In this document: positions 47,412 through 57,100 of the stretch, one piece after another | Position numbering within the stretch: the stretch's first letter is position 1 | Layout: each line of letters starts with the position of its first letter | Assembly (NCBI RefSeq): GCF_020883495.1 | Contig: NZ_CP086610.1 | Coordinates: forward strand, 1,097,501 to 1,161,500 | Direction of reading: 5' to 3' | Source of the DNA: Shinella zoogloeoides | GTDB lineage: Bacteria; Pseudomonadota; Alphaproteobacteria; Rhizobiales; Rhizobiaceae | DNA: 64,000 nucleotides | Made by a program: the position numbers and the translations under genes | Notes under the pieces: generated by a model | Database searches by the model: none | Told to the model about the DNA's origin: nothing | What the model saw: only the letters and a program-made list of their open reading frames with translations

Positions 47412-49477
47412 GCCAGCCTCCGGCCGGTATCATAGAGGGTCCGCGCCTGCGCCTTCTGGATCTCGCGCCGACTTTGCCGTGCGGCATGCATCGAATTCGG
47501 CGAAACGATCGTCTGGTTGAACCTGTTGGAGGTCGGCGAGACGGACGTATGCTGCTGGCCCGTCGTCGCGGCCGCGCCACCACCAACCGGTGGAATAAAG
47601 TTCGGCTGGATCGTCGGCTGGGCCGTGAAGTTCAGCAAGCGCTGCATCTCCGCCGCTTTCTCGGCCGAGAGCGCGACGGCGCGGTCCAACTCGCTGCCGA
47701 GCTTCTCGTTGTAGCTCTGCATGGCTTGGCTGGCGGCGGGTGAAAGGTCGCCGCCGAGCTTCTGTTCCACGCTCTTGAGCTTGGGAATGGGGATTGCCCC
47801 TGTGCTCTTGCCGAGCGCCCCGCCATCGCCGCCCTGTGCGCGCTGCACCTCGTCGAGGTACATTTCGAGGTTCTTGATTTCCAGGCTGAGATTATCGCGC
47901 TGCGATTGAAGGAGATCGGGGCCGTCACCCTTGGCCCGGGGCAAGTCGGCCATGGCCTTAAACCGCGCCGCTATTTCCGCCTTGATCGCCGCCGGGTCCT
48001 CGCCGAGCAAGCCCTGGCGGCGCTCTACGGCATCCTCTTGCCGCCGATAGTCCGGGTTCACCGTACCTACGAACCATTCCCGGAATGGTTCCGTGAGCCA
48101 GTCCCACTTCTCGCCGATCTTCAGGCCGGTGGCTTCAAGCGCCGCGCCTCGCCGGTTGGCTTTTTCCTTCGGTGTCTTGCGGAGGAACTCGTAGTCCTCG
48201 TCCAGGTTCCCCGTACTGTTGTTCATGATCTGCGACAGGAAGTCGTCGTACATTTTCCGGTTGTTGAGGAGCGGTGCGAGCGCCAGCTTCGCTTGCTGGT
48301 CTCCGAACAGTTCGTTGACCTCGAACTCGTTGCCGCCGGTCAGCCGCATGATCTCGTCCATTACGGCTGTCAGGTAAGGCTTCCCGGTCGCGTCGGCCTG
48401 CTTCTTGACCTGTTCGAGATCGACGCCTTTTTCCTTGAAGTTTTTGACGGTGTCCTGGGATGTCAGCTTGCCGAGCAGGTTGCGAAGGTTGTTCGCCGCC
48501 TCGTCCTCGCTGCCCGCCGTTGTCCTAACGACCTGCGAGAGCGCGACCAGTTCGCCCCATCCAGCAAGCCCCTGTCGGCCCGTTCCTGCCATCATGGCAC
48601 CGAGCGCCGGAAAATTCTTCGCCATAGCGCCGAGGTTGAAGCCGCCGAGCTTGCCGCCCTTGGCCATCATGTCGAGCGCGGCGGGGACTTCGCTGTCTTT
48701 CACGCCGAGGTTCTGCTTGGCGGCGATAATGGCGGTAGCGATGGTCTCGCCGCTGGTGTCGCCCGACACGGCTGCCTTCAGCGTCGGGTCAAGGATGTTC
48801 TCCTGCGAACCGAGATCGATGCCGACCGCTGCATAGGCATTGCGCGCCTGGTTGACGCTTCCCTGCTGCAAACCATAGCGCAGGGCTAGCTTTTCGTTCG
48901 AGGAGCCGATGCTGGCGACCGCTTCGGGCGTGCGCATCTCGGCCGTCACGGCGACGGAAGCCACCTCTCGGTTCAAATCCCGAAAGCGGCCGGTCAGCTC
49001 TTCCAGGCCGCGAATGATGTTATCGGCCGAGGCGAACGCCATAAGCCCGGCAAACGCCCCCGAAGCCGTTGCGCCGATGAGGCCGACCGTGCTGTTGAGC
49101 CTGCCGGCAGAGGTGTTCATCCGATCGAACTTTCCGGCATCCGCCCGGTTGATCTCCCGGAGCTTGTGGCCGAGACCGTCGAGATCGCGCTTGGCCTTAA
49201 CGCCGGCCGTGCCGAGCGCCTTGATCTCCTTCTCGGCCTTGCTCGTGGAAATCTGGTTGAGCTTGCGGGCCTGCCGGTCGAGATCGCGGACCGGCATTTC
49301 CGCCCGCTTGGCCTCGCGGCCGACATCGCGAATGTTCTTGCCGAGCTTGTCGGCTCCGCCCGCAGAACCGAGCTTCTGCGCTTCACCGCGCAAGTCCTTC
49401 AGGTCGCGCTCTACGACCTTGGCTTCCCGCGAAAACTGGTTTTGAAGGCGAAGGCGAAGGGCGACGTCCAAGGTCAC
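47408..49477 (-). CDS. Phage tail tape measure protein
   Basis: 689 residues. Coiled-coil-rich N-terminus (residues 15-120, e.g. REAKVVERDLKDLRGEAQKLG), a TP901-type core with Ala/Gly-rich helices around 135-400 (GATASGAFAGLMAFASADNIIRGLEEL), and a Gln/Asn-rich C-terminus. It sets tail length: at roughly 0.15 nm per residue the tail would be about 100 nm. Its ATG overlaps the stop of the E' frame, the classical place after the frameshifted chaperone. Confidence 0.92.
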   Translation of the reverse strand: MTLDVALRLRLQNQFSREAKVVERDLKDLRGEAQKLGSAGGADKLGKNIRDVGREAKRAEMPVRDLDRQARKLNQISTSKAEKEIKALGTAGVKAKRDLDGLGHKLREINRADAGKFDRMNTSAGRLNSTVGLIGATASGAFAGLMAFASADNIIRGLEELTGRFRDLNREVASVAVTAEMRTPEAVASIGSSNEKLALRYGLQQGSVNQARNAYAAVGIDLGSQENILDPTLKAAVSGDTSGETIATAIIAAKQNLGVKDSEVPAALDMMAKGGKLGGFNLGAMAKNFPALGAMMAGTGRQGLAGWGELVALSQVVRTTAGSEDEAANNLRNLLGKLTSQDTVKNFKEKGVDLEQVKKQADATGKPYLTAVMDEIMRLTGGNEFEVNELFGDQQAKLALAPLLNNRKMYDDFLSQIMNNSTGNLDEDYEFLRKTPKEKANRRGAALEATGLKIGEKWDWLTEPFREWFVGTVNPDYRRQEDAVERRQGLLGEDPAAIKAEIAARFKAMADLPRAKGDGPDLLQSQRDNLSLEIKNLEMYLDEVQRAQGGDGGALGKSTGAIPIPKLKSVEQKLGGDLSPAASQAMQSYNEKLGSELDRAVALSAEKAAEMQRLLNFTAQPTIQPNFIPPVGGGAAATTGQQHTSVSPTSNRFNQTIVSPNSMHAARQSRREIQKAQARTLYDTGRRLA

Positions 49478-50153
49478 GGCGATGTTCCTGCCTGGCTGGC
49501 GGCCCGCGGGACAAGCAGGCCGAAGGTTTCTCGGTGGATCATCCGGGCCTCCTCGTGCCAGAGCAGGATGTCATCCCACCACATGTCCATGACGGCCGGG
49601 AGCGGCGTATGGAGATAGGAGGAAACCCGGGCGACATAGGCCCGCCAGCTCCTCAGCTCTCCTGCGGCTCGGGTTCCGGCCGGAGTGAGCGGGGCAAAAA
49701 ATCGTAGCACGCGTCGGTGACCGCGTCGCCGTCCTCGTCGATAAGGCCCCGCAGCACATCCACCGGAAGCCGGGTCATCTCGGCGTAAATCTCGAAGGTC
49801 GAGAAACTGCCGGTGCGGGCGCGCTTGATGAAACGGTCGATGTCGCCGATACGGAGCCTGCGCACAGTGATGGTGGAGACGGTGACCCCGTCGCGCATGA
49901 AGGGGTGCTGAAGCGTCAACTCCTTCATATGCGTGCTGCCCAGGAACTGAAGCTCGGCGATCGGCTCGCTGCCTTCCGCCACCACCGTGTCCTGATGCGC
50001 GGTCGGCGCTGCCGCCGGCTTGCGGCCGGAATTGTCCAGTGCCTCCCACTGGTCAACAGGCGGTAGCGGTATTTCCTCGACCTTGGCGGCGAGCGGATTA
50101 CCTTTCTCCTGCACCGTCTCGATCTGCATGGTCTGCTGGTCGTTCGAAACCAT
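49474..50153 (-). CDS. Tail assembly chaperone E+E' made by -1 frameshift
   Basis: Two overlapping frames form this gene. The upstream frame starts at 50153; the downstream frame is one base back and ends at 49474 with MDMWWDDILLWHEEARMIHRETFGLL, a GpE-type sequence. A -1 slip at T TTT TTG (49695-49701) after Leu153 would give a fusion of about 226 residues. In P2 and most tailed phages this fusion and the short form together coat the tape measure protein during tail assembly. Confidence 0.85.
49653..50153 (-). CDS. Tail assembly chaperone, short form (gpE-like)
   Basis: 166 residues, ending at the TGA at 49653 when no frameshift occurs. A strong GAGGAGG site precedes the ATG. The N-terminal 70 residues are charged and probably disordered; the core from MKELTLQHPFMRDGVTVSTITVRRLRIGDIDRFIKRA is the phage tail assembly protein domain (Phage_TAC type). 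The C-terminus after the slip site is PRSLRPEPEPQES. Confidence 0.9.
   Translation of the reverse strand: MVSNDQQTMQIETVQEKGNPLAAKVEEIPLPPVDQWEALDNSGRKPAAAPTAHQDTVVAEGSEPIAELQFLGSTHMKELTLQHPFMRDGVTVSTITVRRLRIGDIDRFIKRARTGSFSTFEIYAEMTRLPVDVLRGLIDEDGDAVTDACYDFLPRSLRPEPEPQES
49695..49701 (-). promoter_or_regulatory. Programmed -1 frameshift site T TTT TTG
   Basis: On the minus strand the heptamer TTTTTTG is phased as T|TTT|TTG relative to the E start, the exact phase needed for tandem slippage into the E' frame. The next in-frame stop of E is 40 bases further. A perfect 10-base palindrome TCCGGCCGGA shortly downstream may act as a stimulator. Confidence 0.85.
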
Positions 50154-50224
50154 TTTGAAACCTCCTCAAAGCAGAGCCAGCCATTGGACACGGCCGGCGA
50201 AGAAGCATCCGCAACCACGCTCGA

Positions 50225-50767
50225 TCAGGCGCGGATCATGCGGTTATGCTCAGCGGTATAATTGACACCCTCGATAATCAGGGTGTTGTTCTGGACATCG
50301 AACTTGTGGACGGTCTGGCCGTCCATGATGTCGTGGTAGAGCACGATTGACGACCAGATGAGCCGGGTCTTCCCACTCGACTTCTGCCCCTTCACGCCCG
50401 CCTGGGCGTACTCATTGAGCAGCCCCTTCAGAAATACGACGCGACCGAGGTTCTGCGCCGCGCCGTTGGCGGCCTCCCCAGTCGAGTTCGACGGGAAGAC
50501 ATTCAGCAGGTTCTCGTAGTACGAGACCGTCGTCCAGTCGCCGGGTTCGCGGCCGAACCGGGCCTTGAGGTCCTTGTGGACCCCTTCCACCGTCATCTCG
50601 GCGGTGAGCGGCTGCACTTCGGCCGGTAGCTCGAACGAAAACCACCCACCGCCCATGACGAGCTGCATCATCTCGCGGCGGAGCACCGGCAGAGTGGTTT
50701 CATCGGCGCGCAGGCGCTGGTTGATCTCGCCGCAGTACCAGTTGGCACCTCTGATCAGGCCATCCAT
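50225..50767 (-). CDS. Phage major tail tube protein (FII-like)
   Basis: 180 residues with an AAAGGAG site before the ATG. Family features are RGANWYCGEINQRLRADETTLPVLRREM near the start and MGGGWFSFELPAEVQPLTAEM, then the C-terminal strand DVQNNTLIIEGVNYTAEHN. It forms the inner tube of the contractile tail. It lies 12 bases after the sheath gene; sheath-then-tube order is that of P2. Confidence 0.95.
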   Translation of the reverse strand: MDGLIRGANWYCGEINQRLRADETTLPVLRREMMQLVMGGGWFSFELPAEVQPLTAEMTVEGVHKDLKARFGREPGDWTTVSYYENLLNVFPSNSTGEAANGAAQNLGRVVFLKGLLNEYAQAGVKGQKSSGKTRLIWSSIVLYHDIMDGQTVHKFDVQNNTLIIEGVNYTAEHNRMIRA

Positions 50768-50779
50768 GAGAATTCTCCT

Positions 50780-52036
50780 TTAGGCGGTGACGCGGACGTT
50801 CGACAGGCCGAGCTGCGAGAGCGCCGAGGCGATCGCGGCCTTAAGCACGTCAAAGGCTTCCGGCATGGCTTCGTCATAGAGTTGCAGATCGACGAGGTCG
50901 GGCGTTTCGGCCCAGCGCATCTTCGTGCGCAGGCCGCCGGCCTCCAGCAAGGTTGCCGGGTTCATGGCCTTCGACCAGATCAGCTCGTAGTCGATGAGCG
51001 CGCCGAGGGTTACGAGATCGCCCAGGAACTGGTCTGCCGCCCGATAGATGAGCGAGACGACGTGGCCGGTGATGTCCTCGGACATGTACTGGCGCAGCGG
51101 CCGCAGCATCGCCTTCTCGACGGCGCGGCGGGTGCGGATTTTCTTGATGGACCGCCAGCTCTTCACGGTCGGGTCCGTTGCCGTGGTGAAGGGCGCCCAC
51201 AGCAGATTGCCCTCGATGATGCTGCCGACGCCCGCCTGGGCGAGCAGGTTCGCCTCGGAGCTGACATCGCCATCGGTGTAGCCGACCGGGACGGACGGCG
51301 CGAGGACGCCCTGCAGCGGGCGGTTCCAGAATGCCTTGTAGGGGCCGCCGGTCTCCTTGTCGCGGCGGACCATGGCGGCGGCGACGTTGGCCGAGATCGG
51401 CCGCGTGACGTTGCCTGCGCCGAGGTTCACCACGCCGGCCGGATACATGGCGACGACGTTGAGGGCGGTCGCGAAGTCCTCGGCCCATTCGATGGCGGCT
51501 TCCACGGACGAGGACGGCGTATCGGCGATGACGATGCAGTCGATGATGCGGTCTGAGATCGTGCGGGCCGTTGCGGCGACGGCATTGGTCGCGCCACCGA
51601 TGCGGTGCGCCATATAGCCGGGCGCGATGATGCAGCCGGGTTCGATCTTGATGTGGCTCTTGGCGTCGAGCAGCGCCCACAGACCCGTCTTGGACCCGGC
51701 GCTGCCGACGATGGCGTTGATTTCCGCATCCAGCTTTGCGGCCGGATCGGTCAGGATCGAATGCTGGGAGCGGACGAAGGCGAGATCGGTGACGATGCCC
51801 TCCGTCAGGAACTGGTCGATGGTGTCGCGGGCGATACCTTCGCCGAGCTTCTCGACCTGCTCGGGATCGTCGATCGACAGGCGCACCGGCTCGTCGAGCG
51901 GGAAAACGGTATTGTCGGCAGCGGGTGCCGGCAGGCAGACGCCGACGACGGTGCTGTTGCGCGTGTCGATCTTGGCGACGGTGCTGCGCAGGTTCGAAAA
52001 CCCGCGTACGCCGACGAAGTCCGTGGTGCCTGACAT
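50780..52036 (-). CDS. Phage tail sheath protein (FI-like)
   Basis: 418 residues. N-terminal GFSNLRSTVAKIDTRNSTVVGVCLPAP, with the middle AEDFATALNVVAMYPAGV and the conserved C-terminal sheath domain (SWRSIKKIRTRRAVEKAMLRPLRQYMSED...) that makes the inter-subunit handshake. It contracts to drive the tube through the envelope. First gene of its operon: a terminator lies 60 bases upstream and AGGGA precedes the ATG. Confidence 0.95.
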   Translation of the reverse strand: MSGTTDFVGVRGFSNLRSTVAKIDTRNSTVVGVCLPAPAADNTVFPLDEPVRLSIDDPEQVEKLGEGIARDTIDQFLTEGIVTDLAFVRSQHSILTDPAAKLDAEINAIVGSAGSKTGLWALLDAKSHIKIEPGCIIAPGYMAHRIGGATNAVAATARTISDRIIDCIVIADTPSSSVEAAIEWAEDFATALNVVAMYPAGVVNLGAGNVTRPISANVAAAMVRRDKETGGPYKAFWNRPLQGVLAPSVPVGYTDGDVSSEANLLAQAGVGSIIEGNLLWAPFTTATDPTVKSWRSIKKIRTRRAVEKAMLRPLRQYMSEDITGHVVSLIYRAADQFLGDLVTLGALIDYELIWSKAMNPATLLEAGGLRTKMRWAETPDLVDLQLYDEAMPEAFDVLKAAIASALSQLGLSNVRVTA

Positions 52037-52091
52037 TGGTCGTCCCTGCTGAATGGTTCAAAGCTGGGGCGACGTTAGGCGTGGGCGGAAT

Positions 52092-52120
52092 AGAAAAAGG
52101 GCTGACAGTTGTCAGCCCTT
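52092..52120 (-). terminator. Rho-independent terminator between fibre and sheath operons
   Basis: Perfect 10-bp stem AAGGGCTGAC / GTCAGCCCTT with loop AGTT; on the minus strand it is followed by TTTTTCTA. It ends the head-baseplate-fibre transcript and implies a separate promoter for the sheath-tube-tail operon in the next 60 bases. Confidence 0.88.
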
Positions 52121-52192
52121 GACCGCTAAGTCCGCTTCTGCGGTGGAAGATGCGCGCAACGACGTCGAAAATCAACCCGACGCGGACAGACC

Positions 52193-52636
52193 TCAGGTTA
52201 TCAGGTTGGCCGAGCGCCAGACGTCATCCATGTAGGCCGACGAGAAGCCCTTCATCGCAGCGAAGTAATCGACGAACCAGTTGGTGCGCAGGAAGGTCGT
52301 CGCGCCGCAGAGGGCCATGCGCGCTTGCCATTCGATATCCTCGTCGAGAATGGCAGATACCAGGGCCTCGAATTCTGCGGGTAACGTTTTGGACGTAATC
52401 GCAGCTAGGGCTTCCTCCCGGGTGATCAGCTCACGGTTTGCCAGTTCCTGGAAGAACTGACAGTGTGAGATTTCGTCGGGGACCGGCTCGGGCGATGCGG
52501 CAGGAGGCGAAAACACGCCATCGCTGAACAGGTAGCCCGGCTGCACCTCGTCGGGGACTGCGACATAGCCGCCGGGCGGGTTGCCGGTGAGGTCGAGCTG
52601 TACCACGACGCCGTTTTCGATGAGTACGTGAGGCAT
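52193..52636 (-). CDS. Phage tail-fibre-associated protein (hypothetical)
   Basis: 147 residues. It follows the fibre gene directly, where P2 has its fibre assembly gene G. The N-terminus (VLIENGVVVQLDLTGNPPGGYVAVPDEVQPGYLFSDGVFSPP) has the pattern of an N-terminal fibre-binding beta region seen in such accessory proteins. The C-terminal half is helical, with WQARMALCGATTFLRTNWFVDY. No exact family recognised. Last gene before the terminator at 52092-52120. Confidence 0.65.
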   Translation of the reverse strand: MPHVLIENGVVVQLDLTGNPPGGYVAVPDEVQPGYLFSDGVFSPPAASPEPVPDEISHCQFFQELANRELITREEALAAITSKTLPAEFEALVSAILDEDIEWQARMALCGATTFLRTNWFVDYFAAMKGFSSAYMDDVWRSANLIT

Positions 52637-52637
52637 A

Positions 52638-54167
52638 TCAGTCGACCCTCTCGATGATCACGTCGGAAAAAATACTTGGCCGGGTGTTAACGCCGTTCGA
52701 TGCCCCCAACCCACCCGTGGCGTATGAGCTATGGGTGTACAGAGCAAGCTCAATCACCGTGGTTGTCGCGAGCTGAATTCGCCCTTTAACGGTAGCATTT
52801 ACGGCCGCATAATCGCCTGACGCGATGCTATAGAGCTGTGGCCCGTCAAGCAGATACGATCCGCCAGCCTCACGGATGCTAAGCTGACCGAAGCCACTCC
52901 TAAAGAACTGCGACGTCGCATTGATGTCATACACTCCAGGAGGCAGTGTTATCTGGTTTGCGGCGAGACTGGCACCAGCGATCCCATTGACTACGACGGT
53001 GTTGAGTGTGCGGACCTGAACACCAGTAACAGACGAACCGCCAGCCGCACCAGCGGCTTTCTGATCACGGACATGCAGCACGCGTGCATCGCGCGCTGCG
53101 CCCTGCTGCCACGTTCGCAGCGACGTCATCAGCTTGGTGTTATCCAGTCCGGCTTCTGCGGTCAGCTTGTCAGCTATGGCGGTAAGAAGCGCCGAGAGAT
53201 CTGCCATGCCGTCGATGACGATGTTAGAGAACGCCCGAATTGTGATGACGACGATGCCGGCTTTGACACGGCTCTCATTGTTGTTAACGCGAGCGCCCGG
53301 CGACAGCCCGCTGTCAAAGGATATCTTATCGACGGGACGTGCTGTCCCGGTGCTCGATCCCCCATGGTTCGGGAGCGTAGATGGCCCGCGCGTGAAGGCT
53401 CCCGCACCAGCGACTACAAAGCTGGCGCCCGCCGTGTCGGTGGCCCTCACGTCGAAAGACCCCGTAATGCGCTGCATCGCATCTTCCTGCGTCGTACCCG
53501 CCGCGCCAGCGAGCGGACCGGCCATGCGCAAAACACGGTCGGTGTAATTCGGCAAAACATTCGTGCCGAGATAGTCGTACAGTTGCGGATAAAGCTCCTC
53601 GTTAAAGACCGAGCCGTCGCAGACAAGGTTCGTGAGCGGAACCTCGTTGATCGGAAAGATTTCGAGCGTGCCGACCGATACGCCGCGCTTCTGGATTTCA
53701 GCCATGAGGTCATCGTTGAGGACCTCCAGCCCTTCCGCTACCTCGGCGCGCGTCGGTCGATCGGTGAGCGCTGCCGCAAGGCCGGTCACCTCGGCTATCA
53801 GATGCGGGTGGACGCCCAGCGCCGCCAGGGCCGACGACGGTACGTACAGGCCGCCGCTCGATTTGACGAGCACGTAGTTCGTCGGCGCGCCGGCGGCCCC
53901 TTCGACGTCGGTCAGATCATCGAGCGCAAACTGGCGATCGCTCGACATCTTGGCATTGAGCGCGTCGATGAGGCCGGTGATGGTGCTCATCGCCTGATCG
54001 TGCTCGGCCGGCGCTTTCTGCGCGACGAGCTGCGCCAGGGCGTGCAGGAAGGCATCGACCATATCCCAGGCCATAGCCAGGGCGTCGAATTCCTCGTCGA
54101 TATTCCGAGACGGCACGCGGGTGCGGTTCGGTTTTGGAAGGCCAAGGTGGGTGGTTGTGTCTGCCAT
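52638..54167 (-). CDS. Phage tail fibre protein with collar domain and jelly-roll-like tip
   Basis: 509 residues from the ATG at 54167; the open frame continues upstream but overlaps the previous gene. The N-terminus (THLGLPKP... EFDALAMAWD) probably attaches to the baseplate. A collar-like motif CDGSVFNEELYPQLYDYLGT lies near residues 205-225. The last 130 residues (VRTLNTVVVNGI, LPPGVYDINATSQFF, ELALYTHSSY) look like a C1q/TNF-like beta-sandwich tip that would bind the host surface. GC content falls to about 50% in part of the tip region, unlike the baseplate genes next to it. Confidence 0.85.
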   Translation of the reverse strand: MADTTTHLGLPKPNRTRVPSRNIDEEFDALAMAWDMVDAFLHALAQLVAQKAPAEHDQAMSTITGLIDALNAKMSSDRQFALDDLTDVEGAAGAPTNYVLVKSSGGLYVPSSALAALGVHPHLIAEVTGLAAALTDRPTRAEVAEGLEVLNDDLMAEIQKRGVSVGTLEIFPINEVPLTNLVCDGSVFNEELYPQLYDYLGTNVLPNYTDRVLRMAGPLAGAAGTTQEDAMQRITGSFDVRATDTAGASFVVAGAGAFTRGPSTLPNHGGSSTGTARPVDKISFDSGLSPGARVNNNESRVKAGIVVITIRAFSNIVIDGMADLSALLTAIADKLTAEAGLDNTKLMTSLRTWQQGAARDARVLHVRDQKAAGAAGGSSVTGVQVRTLNTVVVNGIAGASLAANQITLPPGVYDINATSQFFRSGFGQLSIREAGGSYLLDGPQLYSIASGDYAAVNATVKGRIQLATTTVIELALYTHSSYATGGLGASNGVNTRPSIFSDVIIERVD

Positions 54168-54178
54168 GTCTCGGCTCC

Positions 54179-57100
54179 TCAGAATACGGCGGCGCTGTAA
54201 TGGCCGGCGACGAGGCGTGAGGCGGGGCCGCCTGTGCCGGTCAGCTTCAGGCGGCAGGTCGTGCCGGTCTGGCCCGTCAGCTCGTGCTTGCGATCCACCC
54301 ACAGCGGGAAGGCCAGTTGCTCATTCTCGGCCACCGGCATGGCGACGAAGGGGCCGTCGTCGATCGACAGGCCGACCGCGATCGTGGAGCCACCCGGCAG
54401 GTAAGCCTTGAAGTAGTTCGCGATGCGCACCGCCTCGCCCAGGGCAAAGGCACGGGTGACGTAGGTGAACTCCTCGTGGATGTGCCCGGCGACCAGATCG
54501 ACGGGCGCATAAAGGATGGGCGAGAGCTTCGAAGTGCCTTTGAGGATCGCCCGGAGCTGCACCGTCTCGGTGATGTATTCGGTGAGCTGCAGCACCTGGA
54601 ACGGGGCCAGCCGGTATTTCGTGCCGTTGGTCCGCTCGATCTCGAACTCCACCGAGCATCCGGCGGCCGGGATCTCGACGGCCGCGCGCACCTGAATGTC
54701 CGAGCAGTCTACTAAATCGAAGCTCCCCAGCTCGACGACCTTCGTGGTCACCGGGTAGTTCGCGACGACGATACGGAAGGCAAGCGCCTCGTCCTGGTGC
54801 GCGGTGTAGGTTTCGGCGTTGACCGAAGAGAAACGTGCGCTGGTCGTATAGGGGTGGCTCGCGATCTTCTGCTGAAGCTCCTGGTCGAACCCGCCCAGCT
54901 TGGCGATCGAGACTGAGTGATCCGCATCGTCGGTCTTGATGACGAAGGCCTGAAGGAATTGCGGGCCTGTGGTGACGGGCAGCGTGTAGCGGGCCGCTTT
55001 CCAGCCGATGACCGCGCCGACCATGGGCAGGATCGCTTCCGCCTGGATGTCGGTCGTCGGATAGCCGTTGTTCATCGTGACCTGATTGACGACGATGTGC
55101 TTGGCCTCATCGCCGATGTGGCAAAGATGGAAATCGACGCCCATGACCTGCCGGGTCTCGGGCAAGGCGAAGCCCTGCGCCTGCGGGTCCAGGCCACGCG
55201 AGCCGTCAGCGCCGCTGCCACGCCCGCCACCGCCCATCGCGACCGTACGTGCCCGCGTCCAGGTTAAAACTGTCGTGACGAGCCGCATGGTCCGCGTCGT
55301 GACGGTGCCCTGTCCGGCAAAGAGAGCCGTCGCGTCCGTCCCGCCCATTCCCTTGGCGGCAACGATCTTGGAGCCGGCCGTGACGTTCGGCGGGATGACG
55401 AAGCTGCCGCTGAGTTCCCCCGTGCCGTCGGCGGTGTGAACGCCGGCCGGCTTGACGTCGACGCTATCGAAGGTCAGTTCGTCGAGGATCTCGCCGGGCG
55501 CGAAACCCGAGATCGTGAAAGAGACAGGGATCTGGCGCAGGAATTCGATCATCTCCGTACGCGTATCGACCAGCTCGGAAGAGGTCGTTGCGGTGCGGAG
55601 CGGCCCGCTGTCCGTCCTCGTGCCACGGTTGAACTCCTGCGTGCGCGCGGATGTCCATGTGTCGCGGGTCTCCGTCCAGAAGTCCACCGGCGGCACGAGC
55701 TTCAGCGCTCCGGGCAGGAACGTGAAGTTCTGGTACGGATTGATCTTCTCGCAGAAGCTCTTCAGCGGCTGTGAGACGATGACCTCCTCGACGGGATCGA
55801 GCATCACCGGGCCGGTCAATGTCGTGGTGAAGAAGGTCGGGTCGATCGCAAGCTGCACCATGCCGTCGAAGATCGCGCCGGACTGGGCAAGACCCGCATC
55901 GCGGTAGGTGTCGTCGATGAAGGGATCGACGAAGATGCCCTTCTTCGCCACCGGCTCCCGGCTGTCGATGGACTGCTGGATGCGCTCCAGGCCCATGAGG
56001 CGCTGCATATCGAGGAAGGCGAACTTCAGTCGGGCGATCTCGGACTGCGGGTTGAAGACCACGCCGTCGTTCTTCCCATCGATGACGATGCGCGGCGGCC
56101 CCATCCAGTCGTTGTGCACCTGGCAGAGCTTCAGGGCGTTGTCGGGCGCTGCCGGCGGCAGGCCGTTGGCGCGGGCCGAGATACCCTTGATGTAAAGCGG
56201 CGCGCCGTCCTCGGCGAGGCAAAGGCGGTCGATGCGCGGGAGCTTGGACGTGTATGCCAGGATAGCAGCGCCGCCGTCTGCGCCACCGGCGACGGTGATC
56301 GCCGTATCGGTGCGGGCGGTTGGCTCGACGAGGTCGAGGTAGCGGAAGGTGACGGGATAGGTCGCCCCGGCAAGTGGTTCCCCGCCGGCAAGGCCCCAGT
56401 TCACCGTGTTCGCGGTCAGGGTATAGTCCACGTCCTTGGTGAAGCCGGCGATGCCGACGATGCTGGTAACGCCGGTTTTCGGGAGGCCGTCCTGCCCGTT
56501 CGCGATCGGGCCGCGCGTGACGTTGACGGTGATTTCCTTGGTCAGCAGGATCGAGTTGACGACGCCGATCGGTGCGAAGTCCACCTCGAATGTGTGGCTG
56601 GCGCCACCGGGATAGATATGCGTCTCGCCGGGGATGATCATCTCGTCCCAGTCTTCCGGCTCTTCATGGCGCAGGGCGGCAAGACGCGAGCGCTTATAAC
56701 CGTAGATATTGGCCTCGCCTTCGCTGATCGAAAAAATCTGCTTGCCGGCATTGGTGGCGAGATAGGTCACGCGGCAGCCGTGGACGATGTAGTTGCCGTT
56801 TGGCCGGTCCTGGTCCGCGATCGCCGCCATGACCGGTGCAAAGAGGTTCGGGCCTTGCTCGTCCAGGATCACGCCGTCCTGGAGGATGTAGACCGTGAAG
56901 AACAGGCCCGGCTCGTCGGCGTCCTTGTTCGCCCAGGTGGCGCTGCGGATCTCGCGCGCCGCGCCGCCTTCCCCTTCCGAGATCGGGCCGGGCACCAGAC
57001 CCACGAGGGACGCATCCTGCTCGTGGGTGACGTAGTCGGTAAGCAGGCGGATGCCGACCTCGACGCGGCCGACCATGGAGACGCCGGCAAGCACGCGGGC

